Below are positions 1-7,474 of a DNA stretch of 64,000 nucleotides, one piece after another. The stretch is taken from assembly GCA_009917445.1 (NCBI GenBank), contig QZEE01000013.1:40554-104553 (forward strand), given 5' to 3'. Origin of the DNA: a bacterium D16-76 (GTDB lineage Bacteria; Bacillota; Clostridia; Oscillospirales; Acutalibacteraceae). The position numbers and the translations under genes were made by a program. Each line of letters begins with the position of its first letter. Position 1 is the stretch's first letter. Below the pieces are notes generated by a model that ran no database searches, was not told the origin of the DNA, and worked only from the letters and a program-made list of their open reading frames with translations.

Positions 1-1
1 G

Positions 2-124
2 TTCTTTTTGAATAACACCACAAAGACCGCGGCACAATGGGGGTTCAATCTCCGAATCAAGGTCAAGAGAAACGGGGCAACGGGCGATTGCTACATTGTT
101 TCGGCAGGGGGGAATTTTGAATGA
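2..124 (+). CDS. 3' end of a phage tail/fibre-like gene (partial)
   Basis: The frame is open from the window edge and ends in TGA at 122-124, which overlaps the ATG of the next gene (ATGA). The visible 40 residues include NNTTKTAAQWGFNLRIKVKR and end in SAGGNFE. This glycine- and asparagine-rich ending suits a receptor-binding or baseplate protein placed just before lysis genes. Only the C-terminus is visible, so the assignment comes from position and composition alone. Confidence 0.5.
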   Translation, partial: FFLNNTTKTAAQWGFNLRIKVKRNGATGDCYIVSAGGNFE

Positions 125-609
125 GCGTACAGCACAAGCAAGACAGTATTCGCAATATGCGGCTGGAGCGGATGGGGATTCAGCCCCCCGCCGACTGGAA
201 CGACGTTGCACAGGTCCGCGCGGTGAAAAAGCAAGAGATCGGCGCGGCCTGTTCCGCCGCGATCTATGCGGGGATTGAAGTTGACGGGTCACGGTATAGC
301 CTGACCGAACACGACCAAACAGAATTGATGGCACAGGCGCAGACGGTCAAAGAGGGCGCGGCGGCGGTTCCCTATCACGCAGACGGGGAACTTTGCCGTA
401 TGTACCCGGCGGAAGAGTTTACCGCGCTTGCACAGGCGGCAACGGCCCACGTGTTCTACCATCGGACATACTGCAATCACATGAACGCGTGGATTGCGCG
501 GGCCGATCTGGAAGAACTGCCCGCGATTGTCTACGGGGCGGAACTTCCGAAAGACCTTGCGGCAAGCATGGCGGCAATTATCGCCGCCGCAGGCGGGGGT
601 GCGGCATGA
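121..609 (+). CDS. Phage hypothetical protein next to tail end
   Basis: A 162-residue soluble protein with no signal peptide, translationally coupled on both sides by 4-bp ATGA overlaps. It starts MSVQHKQDSIRNMRLERMGI and is Ala-rich. The middle (FTALAQAATAHVFYHRTYCN) and the end (LEELPAIVYGAELPKDLAA) resemble small proteins commonly found between tail fibre and lysis genes in Firmicutes phages, loosely like DUF4376-type tail-associated proteins. The family is not firmly recognised. The tight coupling suggests a structural or fibre-associated role. Confidence 0.6.
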   Translation: MSVQHKQDSIRNMRLERMGIQPPADWNDVAQVRAVKKQEIGAACSAAIYAGIEVDGSRYSLTEHDQTELMAQAQTVKEGAAAVPYHADGELCRMYPAEEFTALAQAATAHVFYHRTYCNHMNAWIARADLEELPAIVYGAELPKDLAASMAAIIAAAGGGAA

Positions 610-1082
610 AACGCGTTTTGACGATTTGGGCCGCGCTGGGGGCCGTGTATGTTACCCTTGAAATCCTCTTTCGGGGACGTTCCCACCCTGCAATGCTGAT
701 TGTCGGCGGGCTTTGCGGGGTTCTTGTGGGGGCAATCAATCAGCGGCCCGGTTTTTACCGCGCCCCGGTCATTGTGCAAGCAATGATCGGGGCGTTGATC
801 GTCCTTGCCGTCGAGTTTGTAAGCGGGTGCGTTCTGAACCTTTGGCTGGGGCTGGGCGTTTGGGATTATAGCAATCAGCCCGGCAACGTGCTGGGGCAGA
901 TTTGCCCAGCGTTCGGCCTTTTGTGGTTCTTTATTATGCCCCTTGCGATTTGGGCGGAGGACACGGCACGGTGGCTTATATGGGCCTATGAATGCGCCGT
1001 GTACGGTAAAACAGAGAAACCGCCTGACATTGCCCCGTATTCGCTGAAAAGCGTTTACAAAGATTTCTTTTTCAGGAGGTAG
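606..1082 (+). CDS. Phage-encoded membrane protein, CmpB-like (putative ABC-transporter type IV family)
   Basis: 158 residues. The start MKRVLTIWAALG was chosen because its ATG overlaps the previous stop (ATGA). About four membrane segments are visible: residues 5-25, 30-45, 55-80 and 100-120. The stretch LWLGLGVWDYSNQPGNVLGQ, with its W-D-Y-S and GQICP motifs, matches the small integral membrane family often annotated putative ABC-transporter type IV (CmpB). In Firmicutes phages this family sits beside lysis genes. Its molecular role is unknown; no ATPase partner is present. Confidence 0.65.
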   Translation: MKRVLTIWAALGAVYVTLEILFRGRSHPAMLIVGGLCGVLVGAINQRPGFYRAPVIVQAMIGALIVLAVEFVSGCVLNLWLGLGVWDYSNQPGNVLGQICPAFGLLWFFIMPLAIWAEDTARWLIWAYECAVYGKTEKPPDIAPYSLKSVYKDFFFRR

Positions 1083-1087
1083 AGAAC

Positions 1088-1510
1088 GTGACGATTGCAC
1101 AGTTATTGACCAGTGGAGGCGGGGTTTTCCTTGTTCTTGTCACGCTGATTCAGATTGCCCCTATCAAGCTTAACCCGTGGACGGCTATTGCACGGGCGAT
1201 AGGACGCGCAATCAACAAAGACGTACTTTCAAAACTGGACGAAACGCGGAAAACCCTTGATGAACACATCAAAACGGACGACGCGCGAAATGCAGATTTA
1301 CACAGATCAAGAATCCTGCAATTCAACAATGAGTTATTGCGGGATATTCCGCACACAAGGGAAGATTTCATAGAAATTTTGGCGGAAATCGACTTTTACG
1401 AAAAGTATTGCGATACCCACCCGGACTATGAAAACAACCGCGCAACACACGCCGTCGCACACATTAAACGCGTGTACGATGAACGGTTGATAAAACACGA
1501 TTTCTTGTGA
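1088..1510 (+). CDS. Phage lysis-region protein with one N-terminal membrane helix
   Basis: 140 residues. It starts at GTG, with a strong AGGAGGT site at 1074-1080. One hydrophobic segment (residues 10-28, GGGVFLVLVTLIQIAPI) is followed by a charged, probably helical domain (VLSKLDETRKTLDEHI, then ILAEIDFYEKYCDTH). The shape, one helix plus a cytoplasmic helical tail, is common for accessory proteins next to holins. The family is not recognised by name. It could be an antiholin-like or spanin-like helper, but nothing in the sequence shows that directly. Confidence 0.6.
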   Translation: MTIAQLLTSGGGVFLVLVTLIQIAPIKLNPWTAIARAIGRAINKDVLSKLDETRKTLDEHIKTDDARNADLHRSRILQFNNELLRDIPHTREDFIEILAEIDFYEKYCDTHPDYENNRATHAVAHIKRVYDERLIKHDFL

Positions 1511-1523
1511 AAGGCGGTGCGGC

Positions 1524-1922
1524 ATGGGATATGTATTCGCCGTCGCCGCAGGACTGATCGGCGGCATTGCCGCCCTTGCGCTGATTGAGCGGCGGCAGTA
1601 TAGGAAACGCCGACACGCGCGAAGCAGAGCCGCACAGACTGTCAAAGAGGAAAAAGGAACCGACCGAAAGATTGAGTTTTCAAAGCTTGTTCTTTCGGCG
1701 GTTCTTTTGACTTATTTTGCGGGATTCGGGCTGGGCTTTTGGGCGGTGCTGATTGATCTTTCGCAATTAGGGGTTTTTCTTGCATACGTGGGAACCCCTA
1801 CGGCAACGGTTATCGGTTTCTATTCGTGGAAAGCAAAGGCGGAAAACGTCGTGAAGATCAAAAAGGCGAACCCGTCCGAAACAGAGGGGTTGCCCGTTGA
1901 CCTGAACAACATTCAGCCTTAA
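1524..1922 (+). CDS. Small phage membrane protein, lysis region
   Basis: 132 residues. It has an N-terminal hydrophobic segment (residues 2-20), a strongly basic stretch (ERRQYRKRRHARSRAA) and two more hydrophobic segments (about 52-75 and 80-100). The basic stretch next to the first helix suggests a cytoplasmic loop. It lies between the one-helix protein and the endolysin with short spacers, so it belongs to the same transcript. It could be a second holin-type protein; no family name is claimed. Confidence 0.6.
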   Translation: MGYVFAVAAGLIGGIAALALIERRQYRKRRHARSRAAQTVKEEKGTDRKIEFSKLVLSAVLLTYFAGFGLGFWAVLIDLSQLGVFLAYVGTPTATVIGFYSWKAKAENVVKIKKANPSETEGLPVDLNNIQP

Positions 1923-1938
1923 ACGGGAGGTTTTACAA

Positions 1939-3501
1939 ATGGCATTGAGAGGAAAAACGGCGGAAGAACAGATTTATAATTTCCTGATCGGAAAGGGCAT
2001 GACCCCGGCGGGAGCCGCGGGCCTTATGGGGAATCTGTACGCCGAAAGCGGCTTGAAGCCGACGAACATTCAAAACAGCTATGAAAAGAAGCTGGGATTC
2101 ACAGACGAAACGTACACGGCGGCGGTAGATTCCGGCGCATACGGAAATTTCGTGAACGATTCCGCTGGGTACGGCCTTGCACAATGGACCTATTGGAGCC
2201 GAAAAAAGGCCCTTTTAGAGTTCGTCAAAGCGCGGGGCGCGTCGGTGGGCGATCTTGAAACACAGCTTGAATTTTTGCTTCATGAACTGAACACGGGTTA
2301 TGCGGCGGTTCTGTCCGTCCTGAAAACGACGGGTTCGGTTCGGGCCGCGTCCGACGCGGTTTTGCTGAAATTCGAGCGGCCCGCAGATCAAAGCACAGCG
2401 GCGCAGGAACGCCGCGCTGGGTACGGGCAGACCTACTATAACAAGTACGCCGCGGGAGCGGAGAAAGGGCAAGGAACTATGACAGCAAAAGAGAAGCAGA
2501 ACCGGGCAAACATCGTTGCAATCGCTGAAAGCTTTTTCGGGTGCAAAGAGAGCGACGGGAGCCACAAGAAGATAATCGACATTTACAATGCGGACAAGCC
2601 GCTGGCCCGCGGCTACCCCATGAAGTACACCGACGCGTGGTGCGCGTGCTTTGTGTCCGTTGTAAGCATTCGGGGCGGCGCATTGGCGGTCATGCCAAAG
2701 GAAGTCGGTTGCGGAAAAATGATTGAACTATACCAAAAGCTGGGACGCTGGCAGGAAAACGACGCATACGTTCCGGCCCCCGGCGACGTGGTTTTTTACG
2801 ACTGGAACGACGGCCCGAATTATGCGGAAACCGACAATACAGCCGCGCCCGATCACGTCGGAATCGTGGTATCTGTCACAGGGTCCACAATCAAAGTGAT
2901 TGAGGGCAACATGAGCAACGCGGTGGGGTATAGAAGCCTTGCCGTCAATGGGCGGTATATTCGCGGGTTCGGATTGCCTGATTTTTCGGCGGTTACGGTC
3001 AAAGCCCCCGCTGGAACCGCCACGCGGCCCACAGAGCCGCCCGCAACGTCTACGGGGTCAAATGATACGCAGGGCGCGGGAATGCCCGTTGTGGGCGACG
3101 TGGTGCATTTTACGGGCGCGGCGCATTATGCAAGTGCAAACGCAAACAGCGGCCCCGCGTGTAAGCCGGGAACGGCAAAGGTCACACAGCTTGCGCTGGG
3201 GGCAAAACACCCGGTTCACCTTATCGCGCAAAGCGGCGGCGGGTCCACGGTTTACGGCTGGGTTGACCTTGCAGACATTCAGGGTGCAACGTCCACAGGG
3301 ACCGCCCCGGCCCCGAAAATGCGCGTCGGTGCGCGGGTGAAGTATTCCGGCCCCTTATACCGGGATAGCAACGGGAACGGGCAGGGAAAGGCCGTAAACG
3401 GCACATACACAGTTAAATATTATTATCCGGGCCGCAAATGCGGCGTACACATTGACGGGCTGGGCTGGGTTCCTGAATCCGCCTGTTCCGTCGTCGGCTA
3501 A
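1939..3501 (+). CDS. Phage endolysin: tail-lysozyme-like domain + CHAP amidase/endopeptidase + two C-terminal wall-binding-like repeats
   Basis: 520 residues, no signal peptide. Residues 1-150 look like a phage tail lysozyme domain (YNFLIGKGMTPAGAAGLMGN, then YGLAQWTYWSRK). Residues 190-350 form a CHAP domain: the catalytic Cys lies in DAWCACFV and the His in PDHVGIVV, after the APGDVVFYD turn. A Thr/Pro-rich linker leads to two SH3-like modules, VGDVVHFTGAAHYAS with YGWVDLADIQ and VGARVKYSGPLYRDS with GLGWVPESAC, that probably bind the cell wall. Release is expected to rely on the holin downstream. A strong gene call. Confidence 0.92.
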   Translation: MALRGKTAEEQIYNFLIGKGMTPAGAAGLMGNLYAESGLKPTNIQNSYEKKLGFTDETYTAAVDSGAYGNFVNDSAGYGLAQWTYWSRKKALLEFVKARGASVGDLETQLEFLLHELNTGYAAVLSVLKTTGSVRAASDAVLLKFERPADQSTAAQERRAGYGQTYYNKYAAGAEKGQGTMTAKEKQNRANIVAIAESFFGCKESDGSHKKIIDIYNADKPLARGYPMKYTDAWCACFVSVVSIRGGALAVMPKEVGCGKMIELYQKLGRWQENDAYVPAPGDVVFYDWNDGPNYAETDNTAAPDHVGIVVSVTGSTIKVIEGNMSNAVGYRSLAVNGRYIRGFGLPDFSAVTVKAPAGTATRPTEPPATSTGSNDTQGAGMPVVGDVVHFTGAAHYASANANSGPACKPGTAKVTQLALGAKHPVHLIAQSGGGSTVYGWVDLADIQGATSTGTAPAPKMRVGARVKYSGPLYRDSNGNGQGKAVNGTYTVKYYYPGRKCGVHIDGLGWVPESACSVVG

Positions 3502-3518
3502 AGAAAGGGGAAACAACA

Positions 3519-3953
3519 ATGAATATTATTCAATTTCTGTTCGCAAATTGGGACAGCGTGCTGGTTATCCTTGCGTTCCTTGCCCTGATCGTCGTACTTG
3601 TCAAGCGCGGCGAAACAAAGGTGCTGAACAAGGTTCTTTTTAGCCTTGTTACACAGGCAGAAAAGCAGTTCGGTGGCGGAACAGGAAAGTTGAAGCTTGC
3701 CGCCGTGTCCGACTGGATTTACCAGCGGATTCCCGCCGTTCTAAAACTGCTTTTCAGCGAAAAGGACATTGAAAGCATGATCGAAACCGCGCTGGAGGAA
3801 GCGAAAAAGGCGTGGGGCAACAATGAGAACATAGCGGCGTATATTGAACCGACGACCGAAATTGTCGTTACTGCTTCCCCGCTGGAAGTGGAAGCAATCG
3901 CCACAGAATTGAAAGCAGAGCCGGGGATGATAGTTCCCATGAACGAAAAATAA
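3519..3953 (+). CDS. Phage holin, LLH family
   Basis: 144 residues with one strong N-terminal membrane helix (residues 12-29, VLVILAFLALIVVLVKRG). It is followed by the LLH-holin signature region: AEKQFGGGTGKLKLAAVSDW, then RIPAVLKLLF, then an acidic helical tail. It directly follows the endolysin, the usual arrangement, and is the last gene of the late operon, closed by a terminator at 3985-4020. Family holins form membrane lesions that release the lysin. Confidence 0.85.
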   Translation: MNIIQFLFANWDSVLVILAFLALIVVLVKRGETKVLNKVLFSLVTQAEKQFGGGTGKLKLAAVSDWIYQRIPAVLKLLFSEKDIESMIETALEEAKKAWGNNENIAAYIEPTTEIVVTASPLEVEAIATELKAEPGMIVPMNEK

Positions 3954-3984
3954 CCGTCCGATTCGGACAGGTTCGGACAACATG

Positions 3985-4020
3985 AAAGCCCGCCGGGATT
4001 TTGCCCCGGCGGGCTTTTTT
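3985..4020 (+). terminator. Terminator of phage lysis operon
   Basis: A perfect 13-bp stem (AAAGCCCGCCGGG and its complement) with a 7-nt loop runs into T6. The A-tract on the other side makes it work on the minus strand too, ending the convergent lipoprotein gene. Confidence 0.93.
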
Positions 4021-4037
4021 GTGTTGGCTGGCGGTAT

Positions 4038-4736
4038 TTAGTCGGCCTGTTCGTATGTGTAAGAGCCGTCCACGCCGCGCGTGATAAATCCGGCGGTATC
4101 AGTAACGCGCCCGTCGTCGTCGAGGGTTCCATAAACGGGAATCGTTACGTCGGAGCCGTCAAAGACAATCCCTGTTCCGTCGTCACACTTAATCGTGAAA
4201 TAGTTGTACCCGCTATCTTTTACGACGGTTTCGGCAAATTCGGCGAAATTTTCCGCCGTAAGTTCTGCAAGTTGGGACTTTAGGACGCTGACAAAAGCCC
4301 GTTGCCCGATCACGTCGCCGGAACCGCTTTTCACATCGGAAGTTTTCACGTCACAGTCAAGCAAGAAGTTATATTGTTTGTATTCAGGATAAAGAACGTC
4401 TTTGCCGTCGCTGATTTCGGAAATCGTGCCGTCGTCGTTCATCATAACTTCAAGGGTATTTGTCCCCCAGCGAACCTTGTAAACGCCGTCGGTTTCGGAA
4501 ACCGTGCTGATCTTCCCGTCAAGGCCGCAGGACACAAGCGCAATGAAAACGTCGTCGGCCTGTTCCGGCGTGATCTGCATATCTGCCCGAATTGTGTTCA
4601 TCGAATCCGGGTAGAAATCATATTGCGCGGAAAGTTCGCTTGATTTCGGCGTGTCGAGATCAACCAGCACGTCGCCGCACGCGGAGAGGGACAGCGCAAG
4701 CCCCACCGCAAGGATAAGAGAAAGAACCCTTTTCAT
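4038..4736 (-). CDS. Prophage-encoded secreted lipoprotein
   Basis: 232 residues from the ATG at 4736, chosen because GGAGG lies 8 nt upstream and the product then begins with a lipoprotein signal peptide (MKRVLSLILAVGLALSLSAC, lipobox LSAC with Cys20). The mature part is acidic and has no family I recognise. It repeats a short pattern of Asp/Gly turns (VRWGTNTLEVMMNDDGT, IVFDGSDVTIPVYGTLDDDG). It is transcribed alone, opposite to the phage late genes and divergent from an XRE repressor. This is the usual position of a lysogenic-conversion or superinfection-exclusion gene, and that role is an inference. Confidence 0.8.
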   Translation of the reverse strand: MKRVLSLILAVGLALSLSACGDVLVDLDTPKSSELSAQYDFYPDSMNTIRADMQITPEQADDVFIALVSCGLDGKISTVSETDGVYKVRWGTNTLEVMMNDDGTISEISDGKDVLYPEYKQYNFLLDCDVKTSDVKSGSGDVIGQRAFVSVLKSQLAELTAENFAEFAETVVKDSGYNYFTIKCDDGTGIVFDGSDVTIPVYGTLDDDGRVTDTAGFITRGVDGSYTYEQAD

Positions 4737-4825
4737 TTTGGAATCCTCCATTCCGCCGCCCGAAAGGTTAGGCGGCTTGCTTATTTTTTCAAAGGTGGAA
4801 CCGTCTGTTTCAACGTCGTTCTGAC

Positions 4826-4886
4826 CTTTAACACAATTATACACTTGCCACGTGTTAAAGTAAAGAATAAAGCGGAACTTTAACAC
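4826..4886. promoter_or_regulatory. Divergent promoter with three operator half-sites (lipoprotein / XRE)
   Basis: CTTTAACAC occurs at 4826-4834 and 4878-4886, and its complement GTGTTAAAG at 4852-4860. The minus-strand promoter of the lipoprotein gene is TTTACT (4864-4859), a 17-bp spacer, then TATAAT (4841-4836). The middle half-site falls in this spacer. The third half-site abuts the ribosome-binding site of the XRE gene. This fits repression and autoregulation by the adjacent XRE protein. Confidence 0.7.
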
Positions 4887-4903
4887 ATAGGAGGGAAGCC
4901 GCG

Positions 4904-5149
4904 TTGAAGATTTACGAATACAAAGGCCGAAAGAACCTTTGCGGACAGCGGATAAAAGAAGCCCGCGCCCGTCGGAACATAACGCAAGCCGAACTTGCCG
5001 CCCGCTTGCAGATTGCAGGGGTAACAATGGAGCGGGACAGCGTAAGCCGAATTGAGATCGGGACCCGCTTTGTTACCGACTACGAATTGACTGTGCTTGC
5101 AAAGGTGCTGGGCGTGTCTATGGAATGGCTGACAGAACAGGAAGATTAA
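4904..5149 (+). CDS. XRE-family HTH transcriptional regulator (prophage)
   Basis: 81 residues starting at TTG (4904), with AGGAGGG at 4889-4895, 8 nt upstream. A single helix-turn-helix domain covers residues 13-75: GQRIKEARARRNITQAELAARL, then the recognition helix around RDSVSRIEIGTRFV, then LGVSMEWLTEQED. It is one domain only, with no peptidase or dimerisation extension. It probably binds the three TTTAACAC half-sites in its own promoter and controls the divergent lipoprotein gene. A strong terminator follows immediately. Confidence 0.88.
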   Translation: MKIYEYKGRKNLCGQRIKEARARRNITQAELAARLQIAGVTMERDSVSRIEIGTRFVTDYELTVLAKVLGVSMEWLTEQED

Positions 5150-5182
5150 AAGCCCGCCGGGAATGGAACCCGGCGGGCTTTT
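5148..5182. terminator. Bidirectional terminator between XRE gene and convergent hypothetical
   Basis: The stem AAAAGCCCGCCGGG pairs with CCCGGCGGGCTTTT around a 7-nt loop. It is nearly the same stem as the terminator at 3985-4020, so the phage reuses one terminator sequence. Confidence 0.9.
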
Positions 5183-5192
5183 GTGTTAAGTA

Positions 5193-5765
5193 TCAGCAGA
5201 CGAACACGCCCAGGGGGGAGCCGCCCGCAGAACGCCAGCCCCGGCGGTGAATATCGGAAAGGCGGACCCGTTCGGGCTTGCCGGGGCGTTCGTCCCAGCG
5301 AATCAAGGCGAAAACGCCGCCGCGGGTGAAGCGTCCGGCGGGTTCGTCGCAGAATCCGACGACCGTTCCGCCCTGAACGGGATAGCAAGCCCCGCACACG
5401 CATTCGACGCGCTGACCCAGCATGACAATAACTGTGCCGTCGTCGGCGGGCTGGGAGATCGTCACGATTTTAGAGGGGGCCGCGTCCCCTGCAACGGGCG
5501 CGGGGGCGGCGGGTTTCTCCACGACGGCGGGTGCTTCCTCTGCTTGAATTTCACGGGAAGCCCGAAAAACAGGGGCCATACTGTACCGATCAGGCTGGAT
5601 ATATTCGCCGGAATCGTCAACCCGAATCTTGGAACGCCGGGATTCACCCATATATTCATAAGAAACCGTTTTAGCGGTGCGCTTGGTGATTTTGATGGTG
5701 AAAACGCAATCGTGGTTGCAAATACTACGGGAAAAGTATTCCTTGCCGATTTCAAACTTGTTCAT
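5193..5765 (-). CDS. Hypothetical protein of phages/plasmids
   Basis: 190 residues with a GGAGG site just upstream of the ATG at 5765. The N-terminal half (MNKFEIGKEYFSRSICNHDC, then FTIKITKRTAKTVSYEYMGE) belongs to a small beta-rich family often seen in Firmicutes mobile elements, without known function. The middle is a Pro/Ala linker (residues about 85-110). The C-terminal part has Cys residues (VECVCGACYPVQGGTV) and ends near RLSDIHRRGWRSAGG. Its promoter is overlapped by operator 1 of the RHH protein, so it is probably repressed by it. Confidence 0.65.
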   Translation of the reverse strand: MNKFEIGKEYFSRSICNHDCVFTIKITKRTAKTVSYEYMGESRRSKIRVDDSGEYIQPDRYSMAPVFRASREIQAEEAPAVVEKPAAPAPVAGDAAPSKIVTISQPADDGTVIVMLGQRVECVCGACYPVQGGTVVGFCDEPAGRFTRGGVFALIRWDERPGKPERVRLSDIHRRGWRSAGGSPLGVFVC

Positions 5766-5913
5766 GTGATTACCTCCATATATTAAACGAAATGTTGACG
5801 TTACCTTTTACCGTGTCGGCCCCCTTTTCGTGTCGGCCCGTAAGGTTAGCCCCCGCCGTATTCTTAAACGCCCCGGCGGGTGGGCGGCTTGTGTTTCCCT
5901 CTTTCTGTCTATT

Positions 5914-6021
5914 ATTATACTCGCGTGAGTATGAAAAGTCAACACGCAAAATTGCACAAAGATACTCGCGTGAGATTGTGCAATATTCATACTTGCGCGA
6001 GTATTTGAAAAGTGCTATAAT
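5914..6021. promoter_or_regulatory. Divergent promoters covered by three 16-bp palindromic operators
   Basis: The operators are ATACTCGCGTGAGTAT at 5917-5932, ATACTCGCGTGAGAT at 5962-5976, and ATACTTGCGCGAGTAT at 5989-6004. The minus promoter is TTGACT (5942-5937), 17 bp, TATAAT (5919-5914), with operator 1 inside it. The plus promoter is TTGCGC (5993-5998), 17 bp, TATAAT (6016-6021), with operator 3 over its -35. This is a clear two-way switch, most simply read by the small RHH protein it drives. Confidence 0.85.
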
Positions 6022-6050
6022 CTCAAAGGAAGCAGAAAGGAGGGGCAAGC

Positions 6051-6248
6051 ATGGAAAAAAAGAAATACGCAAGCAACACCCGCGCAAAAAACAAATGGAA
6101 CGCGGCGAACTATGATCGTCTTTACCCTTATGTGAAAAAAGGGAAAAAAGCGACGTATCTTGCCGCGGCACAAGCGGCGGGAAAGTCGTTGAATGAATGG
6201 ATAGAAACGACGCTTGACGCGGCGGCACAGCAGACGAACGGGGAATAA
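6051..6248 (+). CDS. Arc/MetJ-like ribbon-helix-helix protein (prophage repressor candidate)
   Basis: 65 residues with a strong AAAGGAGGGG site upstream. The sequence is very basic. It has the layout of a ribbon-helix-helix protein: a strand around YDRLYPYVKKGKKATYLAAA, then a helix AAQAAGKSLNEWIETTLDAA with the conserved K-S-L-N-E-W-I core. Such dimers bind short palindromes, and three near-perfect palindromes lie in its own promoter. It could instead be an orphan antitoxin, but no toxin gene is next to it. Confidence 0.85.
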   Translation: MEKKKYASNTRAKNKWNAANYDRLYPYVKKGKKATYLAAAQAAGKSLNEWIETTLDAAAQQTNGE

Positions 6249-6266
6249 CAAAGAATAGAGAAAACG

Positions 6267-6301
6267 AAAACCCGCCCTTGCTTATAGCTTGGGCGGGTTT
6301 T
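6267..6301 (+). terminator. Terminator between RHH gene and transposase
   Basis: AAAACCCGCCC pairs with GGGCGGGTTTT around a 13-nt loop. It separates the repressor transcript from the transposase gene, which may limit transposase expression. Confidence 0.85.
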
Positions 6302-6317
6302 CCTGCATGGAGGGCCT

Positions 6318-7355
6318 ATGAATTACAAAGGGAATCAGCATTTGAAGTGGGAAGATCGGCTTTCCCTTGAACGTATGCTAAAGATAAAAACGCCGAAACC
6401 GAAAATTGCGGAAGCTTTGGGCGTTTGCCTGAAAACCGTATACAATGAAATTGCGCGGGGAATGTGCGAACAGCTTACAAGCGAACTGGAACCCGTGTCG
6501 CGCTATTGCGCGGACGTTGCGGAACGAAAGTATCAAGAGCATTTGCGGGCAAAGGGGCCGGACATAAAGCTGGGGAAAGACTTTGCTTTTGCGGAGTATA
6601 TCGAAGAACAGATTATTGAAAAGAAGAGGTCCCCCGGCGCGGCTTTGGCGCAAATTGCGATTGACGGAATGGAGTTCGACACCCATATTTGCGAAACGAC
6701 CCTTTATAACTGGATTTATCGGGGCGACATTTTCTTGAATGTTACGGCGGAACACCTTTTGTATAAGGGGGACCACAGAAAGCCAGAGGACAGGGACAGG
6801 CAGAAACGGGCGCGGCCCGCAAAGGGGGACACCATAGAGGAACGCCCACAGGAAGTAGCAGACCGCGAAACTTTCGGGAATTGGGAAATGGATAGCATTA
6901 TAGGTTGTAAGGGAAGCAAGGCCGCGCTGGTGGTGCTGACAGAGCGGTTGACCCGTTACCCCGTGATTTTTCGCGTTCCCGATCACACGATGGAAAGCGT
7001 CGTGCGGGGGCTTGACCGTATAGAGCGGAGGATGGGCGCGGGGTTCCGGCAAGTGTTCAGGTCAATAACGGTTGACAACGGAAGCGAATTTCAGGATTGC
7101 GCCGGAATGGAGAGGTCAAAGCGGGCGCGGAAGCCCCGCACAAAGATTTATTATTGCCACCCGTATTCTGCATACGAAAGGGGGAGCAATGAAAACATGA
7201 ACCGCATTATCCGGCGGTTCTTTCCAAAGGGAACAAGCTTTGATGAAGTGACCGCGGCGGAGGTTGCAGAAGTTGAAGAGTGGCTGGCGAACTATCCCCG
7301 GCGGATATTGGGCTGGGCAACGCCGCAAATGCTTTTCGAGCGGTACATAACATAG
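6318..7355 (+). CDS. IS30-family DDE transposase at the prophage end
   Basis: 345 residues with GGAGGG just upstream. An N-terminal helix-turn-helix (LSLERMLKIKTPKPKIAEAL, then LKTVYNEIARG) is followed by the IS30 DDE core. D192 is in NWEMDSIIG, D253 in TVDNGSEF, and E292 in YERGSNENMNR, which then runs on as IIRRFFPKGTSF. All three catalytic residues are present, so the enzyme looks intact. It lies at the edge of a phage module, downstream of two repressor switches, with phage and not IS neighbours. It may be the recombinase that moves the whole prophage; a plain IS30 copy inserted in the phage end is the alternative. Confidence 0.92.
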   Translation: MNYKGNQHLKWEDRLSLERMLKIKTPKPKIAEALGVCLKTVYNEIARGMCEQLTSELEPVSRYCADVAERKYQEHLRAKGPDIKLGKDFAFAEYIEEQIIEKKRSPGAALAQIAIDGMEFDTHICETTLYNWIYRGDIFLNVTAEHLLYKGDHRKPEDRDRQKRARPAKGDTIEERPQEVADRETFGNWEMDSIIGCKGSKAALVVLTERLTRYPVIFRVPDHTMESVVRGLDRIERRMGAGFRQVFRSITVDNGSEFQDCAGMERSKRARKPRTKIYYCHPYSAYERGSNENMNRIIRRFFPKGTSFDEVTAAEVAEVEEWLANYPRRILGWATPQMLFERYIT

Positions 7356-7435
7356 CCCCCGAAAAATTGAACAGAAAGGGAGCGGAGCCGGAAGCGAAAA
7401 AACGCCCGGTTTGGTTTCCTGTTGCCTTTTTGCAC

Positions 7436-7474
7436 AAAAGCGGGGGTTCCAAACGCGCCGGAACCCCCGCTTTT
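7436..7474. terminator. Perfect hairpin terminator after transposase
   Basis: AAAAGCGGGGGTTCC pairs over 15 bp with its exact complement around a 9-nt loop, giving poly-T on both strands. It protects the element from read-through in both directions. Confidence 0.85.

Noticed and set aside
6051..6248. Antitoxin of a toxin-antitoxin pair
   Set aside because: No toxin-sized gene is coupled to it; a terminator follows directly and its operators control a divergent unrelated gene.
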